A program made the position numbers and the translations under genes. 64,000 nt of DNA from CAVVJA01 sp963779485 (GTDB lineage: Bacteria; Actinomycetota; Actinomycetes; Mycobacteriales; Jatrophihabitantaceae), in NCBI GenBank assembly GCA_963779485.1, contig CAVZYJ010000002.1, positions 1-64,000 of the forward strand, given 5' to 3'. Shown piece by piece: positions 18,080-28,406 of the stretch (position 1 is its first letter; each line of letters starts with the position of its first letter). Under the pieces are notes generated by a model. It saw only the letters and a program-made list of their open reading frames with translations, searched no databases and was not told the origin of the DNA.

Positions 18080-18961
18080 ATGGAGTCGCACAGGGCCGCC
18101 GACCCCCTTGCGAGCATTCTCATTCCTGCTCATAACGAGGAGCGCGCGGTCGACCGGCTACTCCGGGTTCTTCTCGAGCAGGCTGCGCCTTCGGAGTTCG
18201 AGATCGTGGTTGTGTGCAACGGCTGCACGGACGACACGGCGTCAGTCGCGCGCCGATACGCTCCTACCGTCCGCGTCGTGGAACTCCCGGAACCGTCCAA
18301 GCAGCAGGCCATTCGCCGCGGTGACGAGGAGGCTCTCGTTTTGCCACGCATCTACCTCGACGCGGACGTGCGGCTCGGTACGGGCGACGCTCGAGCGTTG
18401 GTGCAGCCGTTGCGGGACGGGACTGCGCTGGCCTCCGCGCCGGAACGCGATCTGCAGCTGGCAAACGCCGGCCGGCTGGTGCGTGCTTACTACGACGTGT
18501 GGCAGCAGTTGCCGCAGGTCAAGTCGGGGCTATTCGGCCGCGGCGTCGTGGCCGTGTCGGCTGACGGCTTCGAACGAGTGCGACACCTGCCACCGACCAT
18601 GTCCGATGACCTCGCGTTGTCCGAGGCGTTCGGCGCCAGTGAGCGCGTGGTTGTCCACGAGGCGCGGGTCGCCATCTGGCCACCGCGGACGGTGCGTGAC
18701 CTCATCCGTCGCCGGGTGCGCGTGTACACAGGCAACGCCCAGCTCGACCAGCAGTACGGTCGCGCCGACGAGGCGAAGACCAGCGCCGCCGATCTCGTGG
18801 CCATCATGCGGCGACGACCCGCGCTCGCCCTGCGGATGCCGGTGTTCGTTGGCGTCGCCGTAGTGTCGAAGATCGCCGCTCGGCGCCGCATTCGCCGCGG
18901 CGACTTCACGACGTGGCTACGCGACGAGAGCAGCCGACAGACAGCGCCGCCGAGCCCGTGA
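18080..18961 (+). CDS. GT2-type glycosyltransferase
   Basis: The protein has 293 residues. It opens with ASILIPAHNEERAVDRLLRV, then EIVVVCNGCTDDTASVARRY and the metal-binding YLDADVRL, as in GT-A fold family 2 enzymes. A later acidic TMSDDLALSEAF could supply the catalytic base, followed by a basic region VRDLIRRRVRVYTGNAQLD. It ends in a hydrophobic/basic helix (LRMPVFVGVAVVSKIAARRR) that may lie on the membrane. It is divergent from the tandem beta-helix gene and converges with the sugar transferase gene, 38 bases apart. Substrate unknown; a role in the same exopolysaccharide is likely. Confidence 0.75.
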   Translation: MESHRAADPLASILIPAHNEERAVDRLLRVLLEQAAPSEFEIVVVCNGCTDDTASVARRYAPTVRVVELPEPSKQQAIRRGDEEALVLPRIYLDADVRLGTGDARALVQPLRDGTALASAPERDLQLANAGRLVRAYYDVWQQLPQVKSGLFGRGVVAVSADGFERVRHLPPTMSDDLALSEAFGASERVVVHEARVAIWPPRTVRDLIRRRVRVYTGNAQLDQQYGRADEAKTSAADLVAIMRRRPALALRMPVFVGVAVVSKIAARRRIRRGDFTTWLRDESSRQTAPPSP

Positions 18962-18999
18962 GATCGGGGCCCAGCGGCGGCCGGTTGATCAGATTGCGG

Positions 19000-20667
19000 T
19001 CAGTAGGCGCCGGATCGGCCGAGGACCGCGAACGCCGTCTTCCACAGGATCATCAGGTCCAGGGCGGGCGACCAGTTCTCGACGTAGCGCAGATCGAGGC
19101 GCACGGATTCCTCCCACGTCAGATCGCTGCGCCCGCTCACCTGCCACAGCCCGGTAAGGCCCGGCTTGACGAGCAGCCGGCGGCGCACGTCGTCGGCGTA
19201 GCGTGCTACCTCCGAGGAAAGTGGAGGCCGAGGACCGACAAGCGACATCGAACCAGTAACGATGTTGATCAATTGCGGCAACTCGTCGAGCGAGAACCTC
19301 CGCAGCACCCTGCCCATTCGCGTGACGCGAGGGTCATCACGCATCTTGAAGAGCAAGCCGTCGGCATTCACGTTCTTGTCCCGCAACTCGGCCAGTCGAT
19401 CCTCGGCGTCTAGATACATCGAACGGAACTTCATCATGGTGAAGGGCTTGCCGTCGCGTCCGACCCTCGTCTGCCGGAATAGCGCCGGGCCGCGGCTCGT
19501 CAGTCGAACCGCCAATGCCAGCGTCAGCATCACCGGGGCCAAGAGCAGGAGGGAAACGCCCGCCACCGTTCGGTCGAATGTGCTCTTGAGGAAGCGGCGG
19601 AATCCCGAGAATTCCGGCTTCTCCACGTGCAGAAGTGGCAGCCCAGCGACCGGCTGGATGTGCAGTCGAGGACCGGCGATCTCGATCAGGCCCGGCGAGA
19701 CAACCAGCTGAATATCAGCGCCCTCGAGCTGCCAGGAAATCCAGCGCAATTTCTCGGGGCCGATCCGGCTGGACGAGATCACCGCGACCGTGTCCGCACC
19801 GATGAACTGAGCGGAGTCGAGAATCGCATCCAAGCCGCCGAGCAGAGGCACGTCGATCTCGTCGAGCTTGCCTGCCACCTCGTTGCTTATCTCGTCGGGA
19901 ACACAGGCGCCGACGACGTACATGCCGGCGTAGCGGTCTCGCTCGAACAGGGCCGTGAGCATCGTGACCGCCTCGGCATCGCCGACGGCCAGAACTGCCC
20001 GCATGGCCCGACCGGTAGAACGCTGCCCGTGCAAATACTTGCGAGCGGCATACCGGCCGACAAGGTCCAGACCCAGGGCCAGAAGAAGCGCTAGCAAGAT
20101 GAAACCGCGGGAGAGATCGGCACCACTGAAGAAGGAGACGAACGCAACCAGAGCGGTCAGATAGAGGAATGCGCGGAAGATTCGCTGGAATTCGGCCGCG
20201 CCGACGCCGACGAAACGGCCTTCGTAGGCGCGATTGAATGCGACGACCGATATCCAGGCGAGAGGCAGCGATACGATTACCACCAGGTACAGGCCCGGAT
20301 TGACCCCTTCACTCGGCAATCCGAACCGGATCAGATAAGCGCAGATGACCGCCGTCATGGCCGCCACCAGATCGATGCCGACCAGGCCGGCCTGGTAGCG
20401 ACCGACCCATTTCTGCCGGCCGGGCGGCACACCGAGATCTGCGATGATCTGTTCGTTGCTCGAGTTCGCATCGCGTGGCGCCGTCGGCGCGAGCGCATCA
20501 CGCCGGCCGATGAACGGCCGAACACAACCCGGCGCCGGCGCCTTTGCTGCGCTGCTCACATGGAATTTCTGGTTTGGCCCCGACGAGGGGCCACCGAGCG
20601 CGCGCGTACCCATGGCACGCGCGTCGCTCGATCCCCCGTCGGTGGCTCCAAGGCCACCGCTGACCAT
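19000..20667 (-). CDS. exopolysaccharide biosynthesis polyprenyl glycosylphosphotransferase
   Basis: The protein has 555 residues; ATGs at 20667 and 20613 are possible and the N-terminus before the first helix is poorly defined. Four to five N-terminal membrane segments (about 95-225) precede a Rossmann-like CoA-binding-type domain (RAVLAVGDAEAVTMLTALFE), then one more membrane segment. The bacterial sugar transferase domain (about 370-555) has RQTRVGRDGKPFTMMKFRSM, RRFSLDELPQLINIVTGSMS, LVGPRPPL and VKPGLTGLWQVSGRSDLTWE. The enzyme moves a sugar-1-phosphate from its nucleotide onto undecaprenyl phosphate, starting polysaccharide synthesis at the inner membrane face. It is the priming enzyme of this locus. 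No Wzx or Wzy is visible nearby on the actinobacterial side. Confidence 0.9.
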   Translation of the reverse strand: MVSGGLGATDGGSSDARAMGTRALGGPSSGPNQKFHVSSAAKAPAPGCVRPFIGRRDALAPTAPRDANSSNEQIIADLGVPPGRQKWVGRYQAGLVGIDLVAAMTAVICAYLIRFGLPSEGVNPGLYLVVIVSLPLAWISVVAFNRAYEGRFVGVGAAEFQRIFRAFLYLTALVAFVSFFSGADLSRGFILLALLLALGLDLVGRYAARKYLHGQRSTGRAMRAVLAVGDAEAVTMLTALFERDRYAGMYVVGACVPDEISNEVAGKLDEIDVPLLGGLDAILDSAQFIGADTVAVISSSRIGPEKLRWISWQLEGADIQLVVSPGLIEIAGPRLHIQPVAGLPLLHVEKPEFSGFRRFLKSTFDRTVAGVSLLLLAPVMLTLALAVRLTSRGPALFRQTRVGRDGKPFTMMKFRSMYLDAEDRLAELRDKNVNADGLLFKMRDDPRVTRMGRVLRRFSLDELPQLINIVTGSMSLVGPRPPLSSEVARYADDVRRRLLVKPGLTGLWQVSGRSDLTWEESVRLDLRYVENWSPALDLMILWKTAFAVLGRSGAY

Positions 20668-20955
20668 CCATCCCCCGTAGAACTATTGCCGGTGGATTCA
20701 ATCCACGCGGCATCCCCCCGATGTCGGCGCCGCCGTAGTTATCGCTTGATCGCGATGACTCCCACCACGGCTGCGTCCGGATCTTTATACCGTGCTCACG
20801 GGCATTTGGAAAGTGTAAGTTGGCGACTCGCTCTGGCGAGTCGGAAGCGTGCGCGCCGTGTACCACACCCGGCTCGCGACCAGGGTGCGGACGTGACGGG
20901 CGAGTCGCGTGATCACGAGCAGGGCGACGTCGCTGCTTGGGAGACAATCAACTGT

Positions 20956-23789
20956 GTGGCCTACGACTCGGAACCGCCGGTGCTGCTGACGACTCCGGCC
21001 GACCACGCCGCGTCCGAGCTCTCTCCGGTGGCTGCGGACGCGGATGCCGCCCTTCGGGCGGACGTGCGACGGGTCGTGGGACTGCTCGGCGAGTCCTTGG
21101 TCCGCCAGAAAGGTCAGCACTTGCTCGACCTGGTGGAACGGGTACGGGCGCTGACCAAGCAGAGCAAGGAGGCGCGGCTCGAGGCTGATCGGCACCGGGC
21201 TCGACACGAGGTCCGGGCCTTGCTGGCCGGGCAGCCCATCGACACGGCCGCCGATCTCGTCCGGGCCTTTTCGGCGTACTTCCTGCTGGCCAACGTCGCC
21301 GAGCAGGTCCACCGGGTCCGAGGCTGGCGCCAGCGGCCGGCCGACGAGGGATGGCTGTCGCGATCCGTCGCCGCGGTGGCCGAGGCGACCGGAGCGCACG
21401 GCCTGGAGGCCGCGATCGATGGGCTGGCCGTGCGGCCGGTGTTCACCGCTCATCCGACCGAGGCCAGCCGGCGTTCCATCCTGACGAAGCTGCGCCGCGT
21501 CGCCGCGTTGCTGGCCGTACCCACCGAGGCCGGAAGTGCCGCCCGAGCTCGCCAGGACCGATCGCTGGCCGAGATCGTCGACCTCATCTGGCAGACCGAC
21601 GAACTGCGCCAGCAACGGCCGACGCCGACCGATGAAGCCCGCAACGCCCTGTACTACCTGGAGGAGATCGCCGAGGAGACCGTGCCCGACCTCGCCGCCG
21701 ATCTGGCCGCCGAACTCGCTCGCTACGGCGCGGTGCTCGAGACGACTGCCCATCCCCTCACGTTCGGTACCTGGATCGGAGGGGACCGCGACGGCAATCC
21801 GAACGTGACCGCCGACGTCACCCGGGACGTCCTCAGGCTGCAACATCACGTCGCGGCGCGGGTGGCGACCCAGGCGTTCGACGGGCTGATCGCCGAGCTG
21901 TCCACCTCGACGACGATCACCGGAGTCAGCGCCGCGCTCGAGGCCTCGGTCGCGGCGGATGTGGTGGCGTTGCCGGGCTTGGATCCGCACGTCATCGAGC
22001 TCAACGCCACCGAGCCCTACCGGCTCAAGCTGACGTGCATGAACGGAAAGATCGCGAATACCCGGCGCCGCATCGACGCCGGCCTCCCCCATACCCCGGC
22101 CGGGACTATCTCGGCAAGAGCGAGCTGATCGCCGAGCTGTCGCTGATCGGCGACTCTCTGCGGGCCAACGCCGGCGAGCTGATCGCCGACGGCCTGCTGG
22201 CTCGGGTCGAGCGCACGATCGCGGTGTTCGGGTTGCACCTGGCCACCATGGATGTGCGCGAGCACGCCGACGCTCATCACCACGCGGTCGGCCAGCTGAT
22301 CGATCGGCTGGCCGAGGAAACCTGGCTGTATGCCGACCTGCCGCGCGACTACCGGCTGCGGTTGCTGTCGAAGGAGCTCGCGTCCCGCCGGCCGCTCGCG
22401 CAGACGCCGCCACCGTTGGACGAGGACGGGGCGAATACGTTCGCGGTGTTCACGACGATCCGCGACGCCCTCGACACCTACGGCCCCGAGGTCATCGAGA
22501 GCTACATCATCTCGATGACGCGCGGGCCGACGACGTGCTGGCTGCCGTCATCCTGGCTCGCGAGGCCGGGCTGGTGGACCTGCACGGAGCGGGCAGCCGC
22601 CAGCCGATGGCCCGTATCGGATTCGTGCCGCTGCTGGAGACCGTCGACGAGCTACGGCGCTCGGGTGAGGTGCTCGACGAGCTGCTCTCCGATCCGACTT
22701 ATCGGCTGATCGTCCGGCTTCGCGGCGACGTTCAGGAGGTGATGCTGGGCTATTCGGACTCCAACAAGGAGGCGGGCATCACGACGTCGCAGTGGGAGAT
22801 CCACAAGACCCAGCGGCGACTGCGAGACGTCGCGGCCCGACACGGGGTCCGCCTGCGACTCTTCCACGGCCGGGGCGGCACCGTCGGCCGCGGCGGCGGC
22901 CCCACCTACGAATCCGATCCTCGCCCAGCCGTGGGGTGTCCTCGACGGCGAGATCAAGTTCACCGAGCAGGGCGAGGTGATCTCCGACAAGTACGCCCTG
23001 CCGGAGCTCGCGCGGGAGAACCTCGAGCTCACTGTCTCCGCCGTCCTGACCGCGTCCACGCTGCACCGCCGGTCCCGGCAGCCCGCGAGCACCCTCGCCC
23101 GGTGGGACGACGCGATGGAACAGATCAGCGATGCCGCGTTCGCGGCCTACCGGCGGCTGATCGACGACCGAGAGCTGCCGGACTACTTTCTGCGCTCCAC
23201 TCCGGTCGAGCAACTCGGATCGCTCAACATCGGCTCGCGCCCGTCGCGTCGACCGTCCTCCGGCGTGGGGCTCGACGGCCTGCGCGCGATCCCGTGGGTG
23301 TTCGGGTGGACCCAGTCCCGGCAGATCGTGCCCGGCTGGTTCGGCGTCGGTTCGGGGCTGCAGGCGGCCCGGGCGGCCGGACGGGCCGACGTCCTGGCCG
23401 AGATGCACGCCGAGTGGCACTTCTTCCGTACGTTCATCTCGAACGTGGAGATGACGTTGTCCAAGACCGATCTCGAGGTCGCCGAGCACTACGTGACCTC
23501 GCTGGTGCCCGAGCAGTTGCGACCCCTGTTCGACGCGATCCGCGCGGAACACGATCTCACCGTGGCCGAGGTGCTGCGGGTGACCGGCGAGGCCACGCTG
23601 CTAGACAACGCACCGCTTCTCAAACGCACGTTCAGCGTTCGAGACGCCTACCTCGACCCGATCTCCTACCTTCAAGTAGATCTGCTGTCACGCGTCCGGG
23701 CCGACGAGGACGCCGTACCCGCGGAGCTGCAGCGGGCTCTGCTGCTTACCGTCAATGGCGTCGCCGCCGGGCTGCGCAATACCGGGTAA
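20956..23789 (+). CDS. ppc: phosphoenolpyruvate carboxylase, reading frame broken at three single-base positions
   Basis: Joined across frames the product is about 944 residues, normal for PEP carboxylase, which makes oxaloacetate from PEP and bicarbonate to refill the TCA cycle. Catalytic His is in VFTAHPTEASRRS; further blocks are WIGGDRDGNPNV, GYSDSNKEAGITTSQW, LFHGRGGTVGRGGGP, EQGEVISDKYALP and IPWVFGWTQSRQIVPGWFGV. Frame changes occur near 22094-22098 (one C short in a C-run), 22524-22526 (one G short in CGCGGGCC) and 22913-22915 (one C extra in AATCCGATCC). Everything between is perfectly conserved, so sequencing error is more likely than decay. GTG 20956 with GGGAG upstream is the probable start. 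Confidence 0.85.
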
Positions 23790-23876
23790 CTCGTCGCGCC
23801 GTCGCTGACCGCCGGGCACCGCGCTGTCCGAAATCCGCCAGCGAATGTCCGACCGGGCGCGCAGACTAGCAGGGTG

Positions 23877-25307
23877 ATGATCCCCGACGCCGACACGTGC
23901 TACCGGGCCATGGAGGGCAAAGACCCCCGATTCGACGGGTGGTTCTTCGTTGCCGTTCGCTCGACCGGGATCTACTGCCGGCCGTCGTGCCCGTCCCGGA
24001 CTCCGCTCCGGCGCAATGTCACATTTCACTCCAGCGCCGCGTCCGCGCAGCGCGCGGGCTATCGGGCCTGCAAGCGGTGCCGGCCGGACGCGTCGCCCGG
24101 CTCGCCCGAGTGGAACGTCCGCGGCGACCTGGCCGGACGAGCGCTGCGGTTGATCGCCGACGGCATCGTCGACCGGGAAGGCATTCCTGGCCTCGCCCGG
24201 CGGCTGGGCTACTCCGAACGGCAGCTACACCGGGTCCTCATCGCCGAGGTTGGCGCCGGCCCGATAGCGCTCGCCCGAGCTCAGCGGGCGCAGACCGCGC
24301 GGATCCTCCTGGAGACGACCGACCTGCCCACGGCGGACGTCGCCTTCGCCGCTGGTTTCGCGAGCGTCCGTCAATTCAATGACACCGTCCGCGCCGTGTT
24401 TGCTACGACGCCGACCGGGCTTCGCGCCGCCCGCCGCAGCGATCCGGGCCTGGGTTCGCACCCAGGGGTGGTGCAGCTGCGCCTGCCCTTCCGGCGGCCT
24501 GCGGACCTGGCCTCCATGCTCGACTACCTGGCCACGCGCGCGATCCCGGGCGTCGAGGACGTGCACGGCGATACCTATCGGCGCACGCTGACCTTGCCGA
24601 CGGGCGCCGGGCGGGCCGAGATTCGTCCCGGTGGCGACAGCTACGTCCTGTGCCGGTTGGAGCTCGCCCACCAGCGAGACCTAGTGGCCGCGGTCGCCCG
24701 GTTGCGCCGGTTGCTCGACCTCGACGCTGACCCGGCGGCGGTGGACGCGGCGCTCGGCACCCGCCCGGAGCTCGCCGCCCTGGTCCGGAAGCGGCCCGGC
24801 CTGCGCTCGCCCGGTGCCGTGGACGGGTTCGAACTTGCCGTTCGTGCGGTGGTCGGGCAGCAAGTGTCGGTCGCCGGGGCGAGACGGGTGCTTGCCCGGC
24901 TGGTCGAGCGGGCCGGCCCGGTGGCCTTTCCCGACGAGCCGGACCGGTTGTTTCCGTCGGCCGCGGAGCTCGCCGCGGTCGAGCCGTCCGAGCTGCCGAT
25001 GCCGAAGGCGCGGGCGGAAACGCTGCGCGTGCTGGCGGAGGCGCTCGCAGCCGGTGCGCTTGCGCTCGATCCGGGAGCCGATCGGGCCGCCGCGCGCGCG
25101 GCGCTGCGCGCCGTACCCGGCCTGGGTCCCTGGACGACCGGGTACGTGCTCATGCGGGCGCTCGGCGATCCTGATGTCTTACTCGCCACCGATCTCGGCG
25201 TGCGGCGGGCGGCTCGCTCGCTGGATCTCGACCTGACCGGCGGACGCCCGGACTGGGCGCCCTGGCGGTCCTACGCCACCCACCACCTATGGGCAGCGTT
25301 GCCGTGA
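23877..25307 (+). CDS. Ada-AlkA fusion: methyl-accepting regulator plus 3-methyladenine DNA glycosylase
   Basis: The protein has 476 residues and three parts. Residues 1-75 form an Ada-type zinc/methyl-acceptor domain with FVAVRSTGIYCRPSCPSRTP and CKRC; one of these Cys ligands accepts methyl from DNA phosphotriesters. Residues 85-185 are an AraC-type helix-turn-helix (LARRLGYSERQLHRVLIAEV, VAFAAGFASVRQFNDTVRAV). The rest is AlkA: an N-terminal beta domain and a HhH-GPD fold with VRAVVGQQVSVAGARRVLAR, VPGLGPWTTGYVLMRALGD and the catalytic Asp in LLATDLGVRRA. It senses and removes alkylation damage. The fusion is common in Actinomycetota. GTG 23874 is an alternative start. The ogt start follows within 70 bases, so the pair is an adaptive-response operon. 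Confidence 0.9.
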   Translation: MIPDADTCYRAMEGKDPRFDGWFFVAVRSTGIYCRPSCPSRTPLRRNVTFHSSAASAQRAGYRACKRCRPDASPGSPEWNVRGDLAGRALRLIADGIVDREGIPGLARRLGYSERQLHRVLIAEVGAGPIALARAQRAQTARILLETTDLPTADVAFAAGFASVRQFNDTVRAVFATTPTGLRAARRSDPGLGSHPGVVQLRLPFRRPADLASMLDYLATRAIPGVEDVHGDTYRRTLTLPTGAGRAEIRPGGDSYVLCRLELAHQRDLVAAVARLRRLLDLDADPAAVDAALGTRPELAALVRKRPGLRSPGAVDGFELAVRAVVGQQVSVAGARRVLARLVERAGPVAFPDEPDRLFPSAAELAAVEPSELPMPKARAETLRVLAEALAAGALALDPGADRAAARAALRAVPGLGPWTTGYVLMRALGDPDVLLATDLGVRRAARSLDLDLTGGRPDWAPWRSYATHHLWAALP

Positions 25308-25375
25308 GTCCCTCGACGGTGGCCCGACCCAGCCCCTTGACACGACGACGACCCTCGATTCGGAGGCAGATTTCC

Positions 25376-25864
25376 ATGCGCTACACCGTTCTCGACTCAC
25401 CCCTCGGCGGACTGCTCGCGGTCCGGGACGACGTGGGGCTCACCGGCTTGTACCTGCCCACGGGCCGGCACGTGGTGTCCCCACACCGATCCTGGCTGCG
25501 GGCTGATTCCGCGTTCGACGACGTGGGCGGGCAACTGGCCGAGTACTTCGCCGGTACCCGTAGGGAGTTCGAGCTCACGCTGCGTCCGGTCGGGACGGCG
25601 TTCCAGCTGACCGTCTGGTCGGCGCTGCGCGATATCGGGTACGGCGAGACGACGAGTTACGGCAAGATCGCTGCGGCCATCGGGCGGCCGGACGCCGCGC
25701 GGGCGGTTGGCTGGGCCAACGGCCAGAACCCGATTCCGATCATCGTGCCGTGCCACCGGGTCATCGGCGCGAACGGCGCTCTCACCGGTTACGGCGGCGG
25801 GCTGCCGGCCAAGCGATGGCTGCTGGCGCACGAGGCCCAGCACACAGGTCTCACCCTGCTGTGA
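25376..25864 (+). CDS. ogt: methylated-DNA--protein-cysteine methyltransferase
   Basis: The ATG at 25376 (MRYTVLDSPLGGLLAVRDD) follows GGAGG at 8 bases; longer in-frame versions overlap the upstream gene and add nothing conserved. The product has 162 residues, usual for Ogt. It has the DNA-binding GKIAAAIGRPDAARAVGWAN with its Arg finger and the active-site IVPCHRVIG, whose Cys takes the O6-alkyl group of guanine irreversibly. It is downstream of the Ada-AlkA fusion and likely induced with it. It converges on pth. Confidence 0.93.
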   Translation: MRYTVLDSPLGGLLAVRDDVGLTGLYLPTGRHVVSPHRSWLRADSAFDDVGGQLAEYFAGTRREFELTLRPVGTAFQLTVWSALRDIGYGETTSYGKIAAAIGRPDAARAVGWANGQNPIPIIVPCHRVIGANGALTGYGGGLPAKRWLLAHEAQHTGLTLL

Positions 25865-25974
25865 CCCGCGCCGTGACACCTCGCGGTCACTGCGTCGCTC
25901 CGGATCGCCCCTGATCAGTCGTGACGAATCCGTCGCGGGCCTAGCGGCACCGGAACACCGCCAACGATGCCACG

Positions 25975-26571
25975 TCAGCTGTTGAAGGCGTTCTGCGCGG
26001 CGTCGAGCCCGTCGGCAAGGAGCGCTTCGACGGCATCCGCGGCCCGATCGATGAGGTAGGCCAGCTCCTTGCGCTCGGCCGCCGTGAAGTCACGCAGCAC
26101 GAAGTCGGCCGGATCCTGCCGCCCGGGCGGTCGTCCGATGCCGAATCGGACGCGGAGGTAGTCGTTGCTGCCCAGCGCCGCGGTGAGCGAGCGCAGCCCG
26201 TTGTGGCCGCCGTCACCGCCACCTCGCTTGAGCCGCAGCGCGCCGTAGGGCAGGTCGAGGTCGTCGTGCACGACGGTCAGCCGGGCAACCGGGATCTTGA
26301 AGAACCGCGAGATCGCAACGATCGGGCCGCCGGACTCATTCATGTAGGACTTCGGCTTGGCCAGCACGACAGCCCGCCCGGCGAGACGACCTTCGACCAC
26401 ATCGCACCGTCCCCGGTGCGCTCTGAACCGGGCGCCCATTCGCGCGGCCAGCAGGTCGACGACGGCGAACCCGATGTTGTGCCGGTTGCCGGCATAGCGC
26501 GGGCCCGGGTTGCCCAGGCCGACCACGAGCGCCCGCTGGTTCCCGTTCGCCGTGCCTAACGGACGCGTCAT
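25975..26571 (-). CDS. pth: peptidyl-tRNA hydrolase
   Basis: The protein has 198 residues from ATG 26571. Signature blocks are VVGLGNPGPRYAGNRHNIGF with the catalytic His, AKPKSYMNESGGPIV, VVHDDLDLPYGALRLKRGG with the catalytic Asp, and GHNGLRSLTAALGSNDYLRV. It frees peptides from tRNAs that drop off the ribosome. It lies 40 bases downstream of rplY on the same strand, the standard rplY-pth pair of Actinomycetota. Confidence 0.95.
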   Translation of the reverse strand: MTRPLGTANGNQRALVVGLGNPGPRYAGNRHNIGFAVVDLLAARMGARFRAHRGRCDVVEGRLAGRAVVLAKPKSYMNESGGPIVAISRFFKIPVARLTVVHDDLDLPYGALRLKRGGGDGGHNGLRSLTAALGSNDYLRVRFGIGRPPGRQDPADFVLRDFTAAERKELAYLIDRAADAVEALLADGLDAAQNAFNS

Positions 26572-26611
26572 GCCGCGTCGCCTACCGAACAACATCGGTG
26601 GTCGAAGCGGA

Positions 26612-27274
26612 CTATTCCTCCGCCGCCGATGGTGCTGCGGGAGTCCCAGCCTCCGCCTCGCCCTCCGGCTTCGTCTCGACGATGCCCAGCTCGCCCGCCG
26701 CCTCCGCGGCTTCGGCCTCGAGCTCCTCGGCGGTCGGCGCCTCCTGGATGAGCAGCAACACCTGGTCCGGATCACCGGCGAGCGTTGCCCCCGGAGGCAG
26801 CGCGAGATCGCCTGCGGTGATGCGCGAACCGATCTCGAGTCCCTCGATGTTCACCTCGATGCCGGTGGGCAGGTTCGTCGCTTCCGCCTCGATGCTGACG
26901 GTGGTGTTCTCCTGCGCGAGCAGGCCGCCGCGGGCGATCTCGCCGGTGACCTGCAACGGCACCTCGATGGTCACCTTCTCGCCACGACGCACGGCGAGCA
27001 GGTCGACATGTTCGAAGATGCCTTTGATCGGATGGCGCTGGATCGCCTTCGGAATCGCGAGCTGATCGGCGCCATCGACGTCCAGCGTGAGGAGCACGTT
27101 CATGCCGCCGTGCTTGAGCGCTTGCACGAACTCGCGCGCCGGGATCGAGACGTGGCGCGGGTCGGCTCCGTGGCCGTAGATGACCGCAGGGATCTTGCCG
27201 GCGCGGCGCGTGCGTCGGGCACCGCCCTTGCCGAACTCGGTGCGCGGCTCGGCGGCGAGACGGATTTCGGGCAC
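26612..27274 (-). CDS. rplY: 50S ribosomal protein L25, long Ctc form
   Basis: The start is GTG 27274 (V-PEIRLAAEPRTEFGKGG), with AAGGAG 8 bases upstream; the frame extends further 5' but without a site. The product has about 220 residues: the 5S-rRNA-binding L25 domain (ARRTRRAGKIPAVIYGHGAD) and the C-terminal Ctc/TL5 beta domain (VPLQVTGEIARGGLLAQEN). An acidic, Ala/Glu-rich tail follows, often seen in high-GC Gram-positives. It binds 5S rRNA in the large subunit. It is followed by pth and divergent from ispE. Confidence 0.93.
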   Translation of the reverse strand: MPEIRLAAEPRTEFGKGGARRTRRAGKIPAVIYGHGADPRHVSIPAREFVQALKHGGMNVLLTLDVDGADQLAIPKAIQRHPIKGIFEHVDLLAVRRGEKVTIEVPLQVTGEIARGGLLAQENTTVSIEAEATNLPTGIEVNIEGLEIGSRITAGDLALPPGATLAGDPDQVLLLIQEAPTAEELEAEAAEAAGELGIVETKPEGEAEAGTPAAPSAAEE

Positions 27275-27370
27275 GGCAGGAACTCCTTCACGAATACGGA
27301 CCGTTTCCGGTAGCGGGTGTCGCGCGACGATGGACACGAGCGGTCGACGACACCGCGTCGATCACGGACG

Positions 27371-27393
27371 CGCGACCGATCGGGTCGGTCGCG
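27371..27393. promoter_or_regulatory. 9-bp perfect hairpin in the rplY/ispE divergent region
   Basis: CGCGACCGA (27371-27379) and TCGGTCGCG (27385-27393) pair exactly around TCGGG. It lies about 100 bases upstream of rplY, and 80 upstream of ispE. It could be part of an rplY leader, where ribosomal proteins often self-regulate, but there is no direct evidence. Confidence 0.3.
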
Positions 27394-27472
27394 ATCCCTC
27401 GCCGGGCAACCTCATAAGCTTACCGGCGGGCGACGCGGACGGCGAAATCCGAGCGCCGGAGGGGTGGCGCTG

Positions 27473-28378
27473 GTGTCGGACAGGGTGCGCGTGCGCGCCC
27501 CGGCCAAGGTGAACCTGCATCTTGGGGTCGGTGCGCGACGGCCGGATGGCTTTCACGACGTGGTCACGGTCTACCTGGCGGTCGACCTGTTCGATGATCT
27601 TGTCGCCGTGGCCGCCGACGACTTTACCTTGTCGATCGACGGTGAGGGAGCCGGCTCGCTGCCGGCGGACCCGACAAACCTCGCCTGGCGGGCCGCCTCG
27701 CTGCTCGCGGCGCGCGCCGGCGTCTCCCCGGCGGCGCGGTTGACCGTTCACAAGGGAATCCCCGTGGCCGGCGGGCTCGCAGGCGGCTCCGCTGATGCCG
27801 CGGCGGCGCTGATCGCGTGCGCGGAGCTCTGGCGAACCGGCGCCAGTCGAGCCGATCTTGCCGCCCTGGCCAGCGAGCTGGGCAGCGATGTGCCCTTCGC
27901 GTTGGCCGGGGGCTGCGCCGTCGGCACCGGACGCGGCGAGCGGCTGTCCCCCGCGATGACCAGCGGGGAGTTTCACTTCGTGCTCGCGTTGGCCGATCAC
28001 GGCATCGCCACTCCGGACGCGTACCGAGCTCTCGATCGGATGCGCGCCGATAGTGCGCCGCCGCTCGATCAAGACGGAACGCGGGGCGTGTTGGACGCTC
28101 TGCGCCGTCACGATCTGGAGCAGCTCGCCGGTGCGCTGGCCAATGACCTGCAGGAGGCCGCCCTGGCCATCTCGCCCGGTTTGCGGCGCACCCTGTCCGC
28201 CGGAGAGGAGCTCGGAGCTCTCGCCGCGTTGGTGTCAGGTTCCGGACCGACCTGCCTGTTCCTCGTCGACGGCCCGGCCGACGCGACCCGGCTGGCGGCC
28301 GCACTCGCGGCCGAGGGCGTCTGCCGCAGCACCCGCGCGGTGAATGGCCCGGTTCCGGGCGCTCGCGTCATCCGGTAA
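27473..28378 (+). CDS. ispE: 4-diphosphocytidyl-2-C-methyl-D-erythritol kinase
   Basis: GTG 27473 is chosen since GGAGG ends about 10 bases before it and the conserved N-terminus RVRAPAKVNLHLGVGARRPD starts shortly after. The product has about 301 residues. It is a GHMP kinase with the ATP loop PVAGGLAGGSADAAAALI and the C-terminal ALVSGSGPTCLFLV. It phosphorylates CDP-methylerythritol in the MEP isoprenoid pathway. In mycobacteria ispE sits directly after ksgA; here it has been separated from ksgA by about 4.6 kb and converges with a tetR gene. Confidence 0.93.
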   Translation: MSDRVRVRAPAKVNLHLGVGARRPDGFHDVVTVYLAVDLFDDLVAVAADDFTLSIDGEGAGSLPADPTNLAWRAASLLAARAGVSPAARLTVHKGIPVAGGLAGGSADAAAALIACAELWRTGASRADLAALASELGSDVPFALAGGCAVGTGRGERLSPAMTSGEFHFVLALADHGIATPDAYRALDRMRADSAPPLDQDGTRGVLDALRRHDLEQLAGALANDLQEAALAISPGLRRTLSAGEELGALAALVSGSGPTCLFLVDGPADATRLAAALAAEGVCRSTRAVNGPVPGARVIR

Positions 28379-28406
28379 CCCGGCGTCGAGATCGATCAGC
28401 CCCAGT

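Noticed and set aside
20785..22413. 542-codon open frame on the minus strand opposite ppc
   Set aside because: It is antisense to a fully conserved PEP carboxylase, is Arg/Gly/Ala-rich with no family motif, and results from high GC codon bias.
22035..23869. ppc as several separate small genes
   Set aside because: The pieces are consecutive parts of one PEP carboxylase and fit together with three one-base corrections.
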